Shown here: positions 1 to 8,678 of the stretch, in pieces
Layout: every line of letters starts with the position of its first letter
Numbering within the stretch: position 1 is the first letter of the stretch
From: Desulforegula conservatrix Mb1Pa
Lineage (GTDB): Bacteria; Desulfobacterota; Desulfobacteria; Desulfobacterales; Desulforegulaceae
Direction: 5' to 3'
NCBI RefSeq assembly: GCF_000426225.1
Contig: NZ_AUEY01000010.1
Span: 1 to 64,000 of the forward strand
DNA length: 64,000 bases
Notes under the pieces: model-generated
What the model was told of the DNA's origin: nothing
Seen by the model: only the letters and a program-made list of their open reading frames with translations
Databases searched by the model: none
Made by a program: the position numbers and the translations under genes

Positions 1-1
1 A

Positions 2-187
2 AGGCTGTGGAGAAGTTTGAAATATGAGGAGGTTTATCTGAAGGCCTATGGAAGCATGTCAGAAGCGAGACACAAAATTGGCGATTATCTGAGGTTCTAC
101 AACACAAAAAGGCCTCACCAGAGCTTTAAGAATAATACGCCTGATAAAACATATTTTGAAGGTCTGGAAATTCCAATCGCCGCTTGA
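2..187 (+). pseudogene. IS3-family transposase (OrfB/integrase core), C-terminal fragment
   Basis: The frame is open from the window edge to TGA at 185-187 and reads as the tail of an IS3-type DDE transposase. It contains GDYLRFYNTKRPHQSF, the segment that follows the catalytic Glu in the rve_3 region. Only about 61 residues are visible, so whether the gene upstream is intact cannot be judged. A C-rich stretch near 271-297 (ccgaccactt) resembles the right end of such elements, but no inverted repeat can be verified without the left end. The family call is firm; functionality is unknown. Confidence 0.8.
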
Positions 188-701
188 AGCTTTTATTAAA
201 AATATGAGACACAGAGGTCAAAATTATATAAGGATTTGTTGATAGGATTTTCACTTATATTTTCAGAAAATCTGTCCAATCAAAACCGACCACTTATAAC
301 AACTGGGGTGTTGGGATTAGGATTTTCCGAGGCTTTAAGCCTCGGCATCATTGAAAGAGCTGTCCTTGCTGATGTGAAGGGCAGGTTGTCGAAATTATCC
401 GATGTTTTTTATTTGTATTTTTGAGGATCTGATTTTTGAAAGTTAGTTATGCTTAACTTTTTAATCCTCAAAGGATCTTCATAGAAATAATTTGGGTATT
501 GACGGTTTTTTGTTTTTTTTATGACAATCCATATTTTTTTAAAGAAGTGTAAAAATGGACCATTTATAAATTATTGAAGTCCAGGAAGAGAGAAAAGGGC
601 AGTGGATTTAATATTTAGCAAGTAGATTCTATAGGCTTAAATTTAGTTTGATATAAAACTAATTCTCGACATTAAAAAAAAATGAGTAGGTTGATGTGCT
701 T
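188..701. other. Gene-poor A+T-rich gap with probable IS right end
   Basis: The part up to about 297 is probably the tail of the IS element. Beyond it I see only A+T-rich sequence with poly-T and poly-A runs. An open frame at 236-424 starts inside the IS tail and has no recognisable protein features, so it was not called as a gene. Confidence 0.5.
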
Positions 702-740
702 AAAAAACAAACCCGATCTTGCTTGAAAGCAGACCGGGTT
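702..740 (-). terminator. Rho-independent terminator of tRNA-Leu
   Basis: Read on the minus strand, an AACCCGgTCTGCT/AGCAaGAtCGGGTT hairpin is followed by TGTTTTTT. It lies about 90 bases downstream of the tRNA. Confidence 0.75.
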
Positions 741-827
741 ATTATCGAGTCCATGCTATTTCCATGCTGGAAATTTTTACTCTGTTTTTCAGGAGTTAAT
801 TATTTGGGGTAACTACCTGATTTTATG

Positions 828-914
828 TGGTACCTGGAACCGGAATCGAACCGGTACAGCCTCGCAGCCGAGGGATTTTAAGTCCCTTGTGTCTACCTAT
901 TCCACCATCCAGGC
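828..914 (-). tRNA. tRNA-Leu (anticodon UAA)
   Basis: This 87-nt class II tRNA is on the minus strand. The acceptor stem GCCTGGA pairs with TCCAGGT (one G-U pair), followed by discriminator A and an encoded CCA. The anticodon loop is CTTAAAA on an AGGGA/TCCCT stem, giving anticodon TAA. A long variable arm (cggctgcgag region) and the T-loop GGTTCGATTCC are present. It stands alone and is followed by its own terminator. Confidence 0.97.
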
Positions 915-1065
915 ATTTTAAAAACATGCGAGTTTATATGCAGTTTATATCGATTTGTCAATATGTCTGAGAAATTACCTTCATTTTTTGTTTTGCTGAT
1001 TACGGATTCATTTCGAATCAGTTGTGAACATTATTGTTTGGGATAACGGGAACGTCGCAAAAAAT

Positions 1066-1587
1066 TCAAATGAATTTTTCAATATCGGTCAGCAAGACCC
1101 TCTCATCAGGAGTGAAGGGCAGGTTCAGTTCCTTGATGAACAGGCTGTTGATTGTGTAAAGCAGGTTGTTTATTTTATCTATGTCTACGAAGGCATTAGA
1201 ACCTAAAGTTTCATCAATATCAGAGAAATTCATTGAACAGCAGTCGGCTTTCTGTCGTCCATCTTCCTCAAAAAATATTGGATATCCGTGGGTTCTGCAG
1301 ATTATCGGCCTTTCGTTGTAAATCGTGCATATCCCTTCTTTTAGAAAATTGCAGTCTTCGTTTTCCCTTGTTGCATTAAATCCTATTTTATTATCAATAA
1401 CAGATAGTGCTATGGATACAGCCTCCACAGGAAATACAGCGTCCAGCTTGCAGCACTGGCTACAGCCTTTTTTACATTTTATATGCTGATTGTAATGTGT
1501 TGAAATGGAAAGGCATTTTTCATCAATTTTTTTGACGAGGTTTTTATAGTTAAGCAGAAAATCTTTAACATTGCTATTGGTGGTCAT
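1066..1587 (-). CDS. YkgJ-type cysteine-cluster protein
   Basis: This 173-aa soluble protein has the CxxxCxxCC signature (C38, C42, C45, C46) and further cysteines at 79, 87, 97, 116 and 117. The pattern matches the YkgJ/UPF0153 Zn/Fe-chelating CxxCxxCC family, whose biochemical role is unsettled. The segment around residues 87-101 (ICTIYNERPIICRTHGYPI) is typical of the family. It is encoded alone, downstream of the tRNA-Leu region in opposite context, with no operon partner. Family assignment is strong and function unknown. Confidence 0.85.
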   Translation of the reverse strand: MTTNSNVKDFLLNYKNLVKKIDEKCLSISTHYNQHIKCKKGCSQCCKLDAVFPVEAVSIALSVIDNKIGFNATRENEDCNFLKEGICTIYNERPIICRTHGYPIFFEEDGRQKADCCSMNFSDIDETLGSNAFVDIDKINNLLYTINSLFIKELNLPFTPDERVLLTDIEKFI

Positions 1588-1813
1588 TTAAAAATAATCT
1601 TTCATAAAAATACGGGTGAAAAAAACTTGCTATACTGCACATCAATCATAAATTGAAGTTTTCAAAACAGCTCCTCCTCCATCGCTTCCGTGGAGAAGAC
1701 TGGAATGAGGGGGGTAAAATCAATCAATTTAGCCCTAACCCTGACCCTCTCACAAAAACGGGTGGGGGAGTAAAAATGCAGTTTATGCCCGTTTTCAGTA
1801 TATGTATGATTTT

Positions 1814-1842
1814 AAAAAAACTGGCCGGTAAAAACCGGCCAG
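1814..1842 (-). terminator. Terminator of the aminotransferase gene
   Basis: A perfect CTGGCCGGT/ACCGGCCAG hairpin is followed on the minus strand by TTTTTTT, 12 bases beyond the aminotransferase stop codon. Confidence 0.9.
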
Positions 1843-1853
1843 AAAATATTCTG

Positions 1854-3155
1854 TTATTTTGATTCGACGTATTTTTTAATGCTATCAGCGATAGTATTGA
1901 ATGTTAATCTTCTTTTTGAATCATCACATTCTAGGAGGGTTATTCTGAAGCCTTTGCGTTTACAGCAGAAGCCTGTTATAGGAACGACGCAAATACCTGT
2001 GGAAGCCAGAAGATAATAGACAAAGCGTTTATCCACTTCAACCCCTTTGATCTTTTCTTCTATATATGCTTTTGCGCCTTCACCTTCGACGGGCAGTGAC
2101 TGTTTTTCATTCAGTATTCCGTCTCTGAACAATACCGTCATGTAAAAAGCACCCTTTGGTTTTACGACATGTATGCATTCAACCTTGCTGAGTATGTCAT
2201 AAGCTTCGTTGACCCTTGATTCGAACATTTTTTTTCTGGTTTCAAGATGCTCTATATATCTAGGGTCGCCTATGACATGGGGAATCGAATACTGAGGCAG
2301 GCTTGTTGAGCAAACCTCAAGCATTTTAGCGTCCCTTACGGATTTAATATACTGCTTGAACATCGGATACTTGTCCTGATTAAAGACTTCTATCCAACCG
2401 CATCTCGCTCCTGGCCAAGGATATTCCTTGGATATACCTCTGAGCGCAATCCCTGGAACCTCACCAATTACTTCGCTCAGGTGCACCGTTTCAGCTCCGT
2501 TAAATACGATATGGGCATATATTTCATCGCAAATTACAAACAGGTCATATTTCCGTGCAATATCGACTATCTTCTCTAACAGTTCCCGTGGATAAACCGC
2601 GCCTGTCGGGTTATCGGGATTAATGAGAAGGATGCCTGTAATGGAATCGTTATATTTAATCTTGTTTTCAAGATCTACCAGATCAGGCATCCAGTTATTG
2701 TTAGGATCAAGATCGTATGTTAAATGTTCGTAGCCCGAATGGGCGGCTTCGGCAGAAGAATGGGTAGAGTACGCCGGGGATGGTCCTATTACCCTTGCTT
2801 CACGTTTGAGGAAACCGAAAATTTTGGCGATTGCATCACCAAGGCCGTTAAAGAAAATAATGTCATCGGCTGTAACCTGATAGCCGCCTCTTTTATTGAT
2901 TATGTCCGCAAGAAATTCCCTTGTCTGAGGAATTCCGGGAGTTGCTACATAACCATAAGTTTCATCTTTGGATGCTAGATCTGTGATGATCTCCTTGATC
3001 CATGCAGGCAGTTTTTCACCCTTTGCAATCGGATCTCCAATGTTTTCCCAAGTAATTTTTACGCCCAGCTTTTCAAGATCCTGGGCTACAGCTACGATCT
3101 CCCTGATTTCATAGGTTAGCTGTCCTGAACCAGCATGAACAATATCTCTTCGCAT
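1854..3155 (-). CDS. Class I/II PLP-dependent aminotransferase
   Basis: This 433-aa fold-type I aminotransferase shows NPDNPTGAVYP at about 179-189, the PLP-contact CDEIY (D210, Y213) and a Schiff-base lysine in ISKEYPWPGARCGW (K243). The last motif matches the SKxxxxPGxRxGW pattern of alanine/aspartate-type enzymes. It is a little longer than the usual 390-410 residues, mainly through a segment near residues 345-385. It probably moves the amino group between an amino acid and 2-oxoglutarate, but the amino acid cannot be told from sequence. It is monocistronic with a strong terminator. A family A repeat lies just upstream (3213-3346), between it and the divergent tetR promoter. Confidence 0.88.
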   Translation of the reverse strand: MRRDIVHAGSGQLTYEIREIVAVAQDLEKLGVKITWENIGDPIAKGEKLPAWIKEIITDLASKDETYGYVATPGIPQTREFLADIINKRGGYQVTADDIIFFNGLGDAIAKIFGFLKREARVIGPSPAYSTHSSAEAAHSGYEHLTYDLDPNNNWMPDLVDLENKIKYNDSITGILLINPDNPTGAVYPRELLEKIVDIARKYDLFVICDEIYAHIVFNGAETVHLSEVIGEVPGIALRGISKEYPWPGARCGWIEVFNQDKYPMFKQYIKSVRDAKMLEVCSTSLPQYSIPHVIGDPRYIEHLETRKKMFESRVNEAYDILSKVECIHVVKPKGAFYMTVLFRDGILNEKQSLPVEGEGAKAYIEEKIKGVEVDKRFVYYLLASTGICVVPITGFCCKRKGFRITLLECDDSKRRLTFNTIADSIKKYVESK

Positions 3156-3212
3156 AACTAATTACCCCGGCGGAATCTAAAAAAATTCCATTTTGAAAAT
3201 TAAGTGAAAATT

Positions 3213-3346
3213 GATGGACTCGCAAAAAGTCAAAAAAGAGAGCGTCAACGCCATGCCTGAATTGATCCGGTATCCTGCATTTTAAGTTATTTCTGGATTC
3301 CGTTCTGCTCAGGAATGACGGAAACTGCACTTTTTGCGACCTTGTC
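3213..3346. repeat. Family A miniature element, copy 1
   Basis: The 134-bp element runs from GATGGACTCGCAAAAAGTC to a terminus that reads on the other strand GACAAGGTCGCAAAAAGTG. It is flanked by AAAATT on both sides, a 6-bp target duplication. Inside are degenerate GCCGGA palindromic arms typical of this family. No coding capacity is evident. Confidence 0.85.
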
Positions 3347-3638
3347 AAAATTATTATTTCTCCTGAAAAAACCTAATTTTTCAGAAGCAGAAAATTTACA
3401 AAATCAAATTATGATTAGCAATCAAATTCGGCATATAAGGCAATAAAAAGAAAATTGAGTATTTATTAAATCAAAAATGACGTCATCAGAAAAAAATCTG
3501 GCCGGAGACGAAGGTGTTTTTAAGGCCGACTCACCATTTCCAGGAATTCTGAAATTATAGCTCATCCGTTTTGATTTCTGCAATTTGGTTCCGATATAAT
3601 GCGGCATTTCAGTAAGCGCGAGGCTGATTTCATTTTTC

Positions 3639-3683
3639 TTGACAATGATAATGACGGCTGCTAATTGAATGAATCTTCATTCA
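3639..3683 (+). promoter_or_regulatory. FadR(TetR)-like operator and promoter of the tetR-ACAD operon
   Basis: The 18-bp palindrome TGAATGAATCTTCATTCA lies at 3666-3683, 29 bases before the regulator start. Its half-sites TGAATGA/TCATTCA are those described for Bacillus-type FadR (TetR family) operators. A consensus -35 TTGACA is at 3639-3644, so the palindrome covers the expected -10/+1 zone, fitting autorepression relieved by long-chain acyl-CoA. The palindrome is directly visible; the acyl-CoA response is inferred. Confidence 0.75.
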
Positions 3684-3712
3684 GCATTCTGCTATAAACT
3701 ACGGAGGCCGCT

Positions 3713-4324
3713 ATCAATCTCAAGGGAAAGTCAGAAAAATATAATCGCATCCTCGAAGCAGCTATCCGCATTTTTGCCCGTAATGGTTTTTTCAGCTCGA
3801 CAATATCCCAGATCGCCAAAGAAGCCGGTGTGGCTGACGGAACTATATATCTGTATTTCAAAAACAAAGACGATATTCTTCTTCAGTTTTTTTCCTATAA
3901 GGCCAAGGAAATTTTCGACGGATTCTGGATGGCTGTGGATGAAGGTAAAAATTCTGTTGAAAAGCTCAGAAATCTGGTTAAAAGTCATCTGGCAGCATTC
4001 CAGTCTGATATAGATATGGCCATGGTTTTCCAGTCCGAGACCAAAGGAAATCATCAGATGCGAGACCAGCTAAATGAAATGACAAGAAAATATCTGAGCG
4101 CCCTGGGTGATATCCTGGAACAGGGTCAGGATGAGGGATTATTCAGTAAAGAACTGTATATGGGCCTCACGAAGAGATTTATTCTTGGCGCGGTAAATGA
4201 AGTAATCAATACCTGGGTTTCTTCCGGCGGCAAATATGATCTTGTCAGCATGGGGGATCCTTTGGTTAATCTAGTTATAAACGGTATAGGCGCAGGGGAA
4301 AAATTGGCCCCAACAGGGCCTTAA
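3713..4324 (+). CDS. TetR/AcrR regulator, FadR-like, probable ATC start
   Basis: The reading frame gives about 203 residues with a classical TetR helix-turn-helix (QIAKEAGVADGTIYLYFKNK, about 33-52). The first in-frame GTG (3830) would cut the HTH in half. Upstream coding similarity continues through ILEAAIRIFARNGFF to an INLKGKSEKYN start region, and the previous in-frame stop is at 3695. No ATG, GTG or TTG occurs in that interval, but an ATC at 3713 sits 6 bases after GGAGG (3702-3706). A non-canonical ATC start is therefore proposed, with a base error as the alternative. The gene is 26 bp upstream of acyl-CoA dehydrogenase and carries a FadR-type operator, so it most likely represses this beta-oxidation operon. 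Confidence 0.8.
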   Translation: MNLKGKSEKYNRILEAAIRIFARNGFFSSTISQIAKEAGVADGTIYLYFKNKDDILLQFFSYKAKEIFDGFWMAVDEGKNSVEKLRNLVKSHLAAFQSDIDMAMVFQSETKGNHQMRDQLNEMTRKYLSALGDILEQGQDEGLFSKELYMGLTKRFILGAVNEVINTWVSSGGKYDLVSMGDPLVNLVINGIGAGEKLAPTGP

Positions 4325-4350
4325 CAGACTAAATATTTAAGGAGATTGTC

Positions 4351-6150
4351 ATGGCTCAACAGATTTGTGACCGCAGGGATGTTGATTTTGTTCTTCATGA
4401 ACAGCTCAACGTAACCGAACTCAGCAAGAATGAAAAGTTCGCTTCATACAACAAAAAGACCGTTGATATGATCGTGACTGAAGCACGCAAGCTTGCCATC
4501 AATGAAATTCTTCCTACAATGGTTGAAGGCGACCGTCAGGGATGTACATTTGAAAATGGTCAGGTGAAAATTCCGAAGCCTTTTTACAAACTTTGGGAAA
4601 TATTCAAAGATGGCGAATGGGTTGCAATGACCGAGGAACCGGAGTGGGGCGGTCAGGGAATGCCAAGATCCGTTGCTCTTGCCGCAAGTGAACATTTCAA
4701 CGGAGCAAACTATCCTTTCATGATGTATCCAGGCCTTACCCATGGCTGCGGAAAGCTCATCGAAAGCTTTGGTACTGACGAGCAGAAAAAAGTTTTCCTC
4801 AAGAATGTTTATACAGGAAAATGGACAGGCACCATGCTTCTTACCGAGGCATGCGCTGGCTCTGACGTTGGCGCCCTCGAAACAGTTGCCAAAAAGAACG
4901 CTGACGGCACATACAATATCGAAGGAAACAAGATATTCATTTCCGGCGGCGAGCATGATATGGCTGACAACATCATCCATCCGGTTCTCGCTCGTATCGA
5001 AGGCGCTCCGGAAGGCACAAGAGGCATATCTCTTTTCCTTGTTCCTAAATTCCTTGTTAATGCTGACGGAAGCATCGGCGCATTCAATAATGTTGAATGT
5101 ACGGGGATTGAGCACAAAATGGGTATTCATGGCAATGCTACCTGCTCTCTTGCCCTCGGAGCAAAAGGGCCATGCTTAGGCACTCTCCTTGGTGAAGAAA
5201 ACAAGGGTATGAGCCACATGTTCCTCATGATGAATGAAGCGCGTCAGCTTGTTGGTCTTCAGGGTTTCGGATGTGCGTCAGCTTCATATGTGAACGCAGT
5301 TGGTTATGCCAAGGAACGTGTTCAGGGCAAGGCCATAACAAATCCAAAAGGACCCGGCGTTCCAATTATCCAGCATCCTGACGTAAGACGTCAGCTTATG
5401 ATCATGAAGTCTTATGTGGAAGGCATGAGAAGCATTCTTTATTATCTTGCTTACTGCCATGACATGTCAGTGGTTTGCACAGATCATGAAGAGAAGGAAA
5501 TGTGGGAAGGTCTTACAGAAGTTCTTACTCCGATAGGAAAGGGCTATGTTACTGACAAGGCTTTCGAAGTTTGCTCTCATGGTATGCAGGTATACGGCGG
5601 ATATGGCTTTGTTGAAGAATATCCCCAGGCACAGCTTCTCCGCGACTGCCGCATTACCCTTATTTATGAAGGAACAAACGGAATTCAGTCCATGGACCTC
5701 CTTGGCCGTAAGCTTGGCATGAAAAAAGGCAAGATTTTCATGGATTTCATGGCCCAGATGAACAAGACCATAAAGATGGCAAAAGAAATTCCTGCTCTCA
5801 ATGATCTTACGGCAAAAGTTGAAAAAGCAGTTAATAAGATGGGTGAAGTTGCTATGCATATGGCAAAGACAGCCATGACTGATAAAGTTCTCAATGCATT
5901 TGCTTTCTCTCATCCGTTCCTTGAGGCTTGCGGTGATGTAACTGTTGCGTGGATGCTTCTGTGGCGCGCGGCTGTTGCTCAGCCCAAAATTGGCCAGAAG
6001 AAAAAAGATGACGCTTTCTATGAAGGCATTGTGAAATCTCTCCAGTATTTTGCAAACAGCGTACTTCCTGTAACTCATGGTAAGATGGAAGCGATTCTTG
6101 CCTGTGATGGAGCTGTAAATGAAATTCATGAGGATGCATTTGCTTCCTAA
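4351..6150 (+). CDS. Long-form acyl-CoA dehydrogenase
   Basis: This 599-aa FAD flavoprotein introduces the C2-C3 double bond into an acyl-CoA and passes electrons to ETF. Visible motifs are the FAD/substrate loop MLLTEACAGSDVGA (about 163-176), GNKIFISGGEHD, and the C-terminal YGGYGFVEEYP and IYEGTNGIQ, where E440 is the expected catalytic base. The roughly 200-residue extension over standard enzymes matches the group with an extra acyl-CoA dehydrogenase N domain and C-terminal helical domain. Members of that group act on various acyl-CoAs, including methylmercaptopropionyl-CoA, so chain-length preference is not predicted. It follows the TetR gene by 26 bp, and its electron-acceptor genes lie downstream. 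Confidence 0.92.
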   Translation: MAQQICDRRDVDFVLHEQLNVTELSKNEKFASYNKKTVDMIVTEARKLAINEILPTMVEGDRQGCTFENGQVKIPKPFYKLWEIFKDGEWVAMTEEPEWGGQGMPRSVALAASEHFNGANYPFMMYPGLTHGCGKLIESFGTDEQKKVFLKNVYTGKWTGTMLLTEACAGSDVGALETVAKKNADGTYNIEGNKIFISGGEHDMADNIIHPVLARIEGAPEGTRGISLFLVPKFLVNADGSIGAFNNVECTGIEHKMGIHGNATCSLALGAKGPCLGTLLGEENKGMSHMFLMMNEARQLVGLQGFGCASASYVNAVGYAKERVQGKAITNPKGPGVPIIQHPDVRRQLMIMKSYVEGMRSILYYLAYCHDMSVVCTDHEEKEMWEGLTEVLTPIGKGYVTDKAFEVCSHGMQVYGGYGFVEEYPQAQLLRDCRITLIYEGTNGIQSMDLLGRKLGMKKGKIFMDFMAQMNKTIKMAKEIPALNDLTAKVEKAVNKMGEVAMHMAKTAMTDKVLNAFAFSHPFLEACGDVTVAWMLLWRAAVAQPKIGQKKKDDAFYEGIVKSLQYFANSVLPVTHGKMEAILACDGAVNEIHEDAFAS

Positions 6151-6477
6151 TCGATATTGATTGATTTGAAATAGAATATTTAAGGACGGGGCCTGCTCCG
6201 TCCTTAAAATAAAAACTGCATCAAAAGTATATTCATAGCGGATAATCATCCTAAGGCTCTAAAACGATTCTTGATATGATACTGTGAGATATCAGTATGT
6301 TATCAATTATTACGTTTTTTGTCGATCAGCTGCGGGCTTGTTTTTTTTCTTGACTGTCAGAACTTTGTTTATTAAGAGTTGGTCGATTATCCAGCCGGTT
6401 TGTAGGCGGTGCGGGAGGCATCGTTTAATATAAAAGTTCAAGCATTTTAACTATTTATGAAGGGGGAAGGAATCTAA
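6151..6477 (+). other. Gap between acyl-CoA dehydrogenase and the FeS oxidoreductase
   Basis: A GGACGG...CCGTCC hairpin (6182-6205) follows the dehydrogenase, but no T-run comes after it on the plus strand, so it may be only an mRNA-stabilising or partial terminator. The remainder is A+T-rich. A TTGACT at about 6351 could be a -35 box, but no convincing -10 partner is seen. No small gene was recognised. Confidence 0.4.
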
Positions 6478-8565
6478 ATGGAACCTGTTTTAATTGCTCC
6501 AGATAGTTTTAGTTTTCTGGGAATCCCCACGATCATTCTGTCGGCTATTATTCCGATGGTTGGCGTGGGCCTTTTTACCTACATCATGGCAAAGCGCATT
6601 CAGCCTTTGCTGAACGCCAGGAAAGATGCAAGATTTGACAGCATTCCTGAGCGTATCATGAAAGTTGTTCTCATCTATCTTGCCCAGCTTCGTCAGCCAA
6701 GATATATGATGGCAGGCGTACTTCATATCATAATATTCTTTGGTTTCTTAAGTCTTGCTCTCCGCTCAACCCAGCTCGTTGTCATTGGTATGTTTAATGA
6801 CTTCATTGTTCCTGGTTTCGGCGGAATCCTTGGCAAGATCTACAATGTAATTAAAGATTATATGGCAACAGCTGTTTTCGGCGCTTGTCTTGTTGCCGCA
6901 ATCCGCCGCGGAATTTTCCAGCCAGAGCGTTACTCAGTTCCAAAGCGTTTCGGTAAAGATCATACTGCAGAAGCTGTTTTCGTACTTGCGATCATCATGA
7001 CCCTCATGTGCAGTGAGTCAATGTTCGAATCTGCGTATGTCGCAGCAGAAATCAAGTCTGGCGCAGAGCATGTTGCTTTCATGGCTCCTGGTACACTTGC
7101 ATGGTTCTTCATGAAAATGCTTGTTTACAAGGGCGCTTCCATGGAAACCCTCCAGACACTCCATGTGGCAAGCTATTATGTCCATGATTTCGTATTCTTT
7201 TTCTTTCTTTGTTTCCTTCCTATGGGTAAGCACTTTCATGTTATCACATCGATCTTCAACGTATACTTCATGCGTATCAAAACAGGGAATATCAAGCCAA
7301 TTCAGTACGGTGTTGCTGATGACAAGATAGAAGATCTTCCTTATTTCGGCGTAAAGAAACTTGAAGACTTCACATGGAAGCATATACTTGATTTCTACAG
7401 CTGTGCAGACTGCGGTCGCTGTTCAGATCAGTGTCCTGCAAGAACAGTAGGCCGTTCGCTTTCACCTCGTTTTATATCCATCAAGGGTCGTGACGCGATA
7501 TTCAAGCAGTATCCGCTCATGGGCGAAGGCCACAAGCAGGAAGGTCTCATTATCGGAAGCATTTATGATGAAGATGAAATTTGGTCATGTACAACATGCG
7601 GTGCCTGTGAACAGGAATGCCCAATCGGAATCGAATATATTGACAAGATTGTTGATATGCGTCGTGCCATGGTTGATGAAGGCATGGTTCCACAGACACT
7701 CCAGAAACCTCTTCAGGCTATATCAAAACGCGGTAACCCATGGGGCAAGGTTGAGAAGAAACGTGCAGAATGGGCGGAAGACAAAGAATTTGCCGCTAAT
7801 TGCCCTGTCAAGAGATTTGATAATGGTGATAAGGCTGAAACACTTTACTTTGTTGACTCCATCACCTCATATGATGACCGTATGAGAAACATTGCCAAGT
7901 CAACCGCTCTTGTTCTTAACCATGTTGGTGAAGATTTCGGCGTACTTGGTAAAGATGAAAAAGATTCTGGTAACGAAGTTCGCAGATTCGGTGAAGAACT
8001 CATGTTCCAGGATCTCAAGAACCACAATACTGAAATGATCAAGGAAACCGGCTGCAAGAGAATCGTTACATCCGACCCTCATGCGCTAAATGCTCTCAAG
8101 AATGATTACGGCACACTCAATGATACTCCGATTGAGCACATCAGCCAGACCATTCTTCGTGAAATAAAGAGTGGCAAGGTCAGACTCAGGAAGATTGAAG
8201 ACGATACAAAAGTATACACTTATCATGATCCTTGCTACCTAGGACGCCATAATGGCATATATGACGAGCCTCGTGATGTTCTTGATGCAATTCCTGGTCT
8301 CAAGCGCGTTGAAATGCTCAAAAGCCGTGATCGTTCATTCTGTTGTTCTGGTGGTGGTCTCATGCTTTTCTATGAGCCACACGAAGAAGAACGTATGGCT
8401 GTTCTCCGTGTCAAGATGGCAGCAACCGCAGGTGCTAATGTAATTGTAACTGCATGTCCTTTCTGCCTTGTTAACATGGAAGATGCAATCAAGGTTGCAA
8501 ACCTTGAAGGCAAGATGGAAGCTCTTGATTTCGTAGAGCTTGTTGAAAAACATATAATCCGGTAA
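6478..8565 (+). CDS. Membrane FeS/heme b oxidoreductase, putative ETF:menaquinone oxidoreductase (EMO)
   Basis: The protein has 695 residues. The N-terminal ~270 residues contain several hydrophobic helices with scattered histidines, resembling the heme b-binding NarI-like domain. Two [4Fe-4S] ferredoxin motifs follow (C309/312/315/319 in CADCGRCSDQCP and C371/374/377/381 in CTTCGACEQECP). The C-terminal half has HdrD-like CCG domains, with CYLGRHNGIYDEP, CCSGGG at 622 and CPFC near 658. This architecture is that of the DUF224-type membrane oxidoreductases shown in fatty-acid-oxidising anaerobes to take electrons from ETF into menaquinone. Placement between an acyl-CoA dehydrogenase and EtfBA strongly supports that role here. 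Confidence 0.9.
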   Translation: MEPVLIAPDSFSFLGIPTIILSAIIPMVGVGLFTYIMAKRIQPLLNARKDARFDSIPERIMKVVLIYLAQLRQPRYMMAGVLHIIIFFGFLSLALRSTQLVVIGMFNDFIVPGFGGILGKIYNVIKDYMATAVFGACLVAAIRRGIFQPERYSVPKRFGKDHTAEAVFVLAIIMTLMCSESMFESAYVAAEIKSGAEHVAFMAPGTLAWFFMKMLVYKGASMETLQTLHVASYYVHDFVFFFFLCFLPMGKHFHVITSIFNVYFMRIKTGNIKPIQYGVADDKIEDLPYFGVKKLEDFTWKHILDFYSCADCGRCSDQCPARTVGRSLSPRFISIKGRDAIFKQYPLMGEGHKQEGLIIGSIYDEDEIWSCTTCGACEQECPIGIEYIDKIVDMRRAMVDEGMVPQTLQKPLQAISKRGNPWGKVEKKRAEWAEDKEFAANCPVKRFDNGDKAETLYFVDSITSYDDRMRNIAKSTALVLNHVGEDFGVLGKDEKDSGNEVRRFGEELMFQDLKNHNTEMIKETGCKRIVTSDPHALNALKNDYGTLNDTPIEHISQTILREIKSGKVRLRKIEDDTKVYTYHDPCYLGRHNGIYDEPRDVLDAIPGLKRVEMLKSRDRSFCCSGGGLMLFYEPHEEERMAVLRVKMAATAGANVIVTACPFCLVNMEDAIKVANLEGKMEALDFVELVEKHIIR

Positions 8566-8574
8566 AAATGGTCG

Positions 8575-8596
8575 CCCGCTGCCTAAACCCAGCGGG
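8575..8596 (+). other. Intercistronic hairpin before etfB
   Basis: A CCCGCTG/CAGCGGG stem with an 8-base loop starts 9 bases after the stop codon of the membrane oxidoreductase. It lacks a T-run, so partial attenuation or mRNA processing is more likely than full termination. Confidence 0.4.
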
Positions 8597-8678
8597 TCCA
8601 GCCTGATACTCAGCTGGCCATCAAACCGGTACAAGGATAGTGATTTTAGTCACAATTCAATAAACTGGGAGGAATTAA

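Noticed and set aside
236-424. 62-codon open frame after the transposase fragment
   Set aside because: It begins inside the IS tail, has no ribosome-binding site or recognisable protein pattern, and is probably chance coding in A/T-rich sequence.
6182-6205. Terminator after acyl-CoA dehydrogenase
   Set aside because: The hairpin is good, but an A-rich rather than T-rich tract follows on the plus strand, so it is only mentioned in the gap entry.
5467-6249. 260-codon frame antisense to acyl-CoA dehydrogenase
   Set aside because: It is a shadow of a strongly supported enzyme gene, with Cys/His/Asn-rich composition typical of antisense frames.
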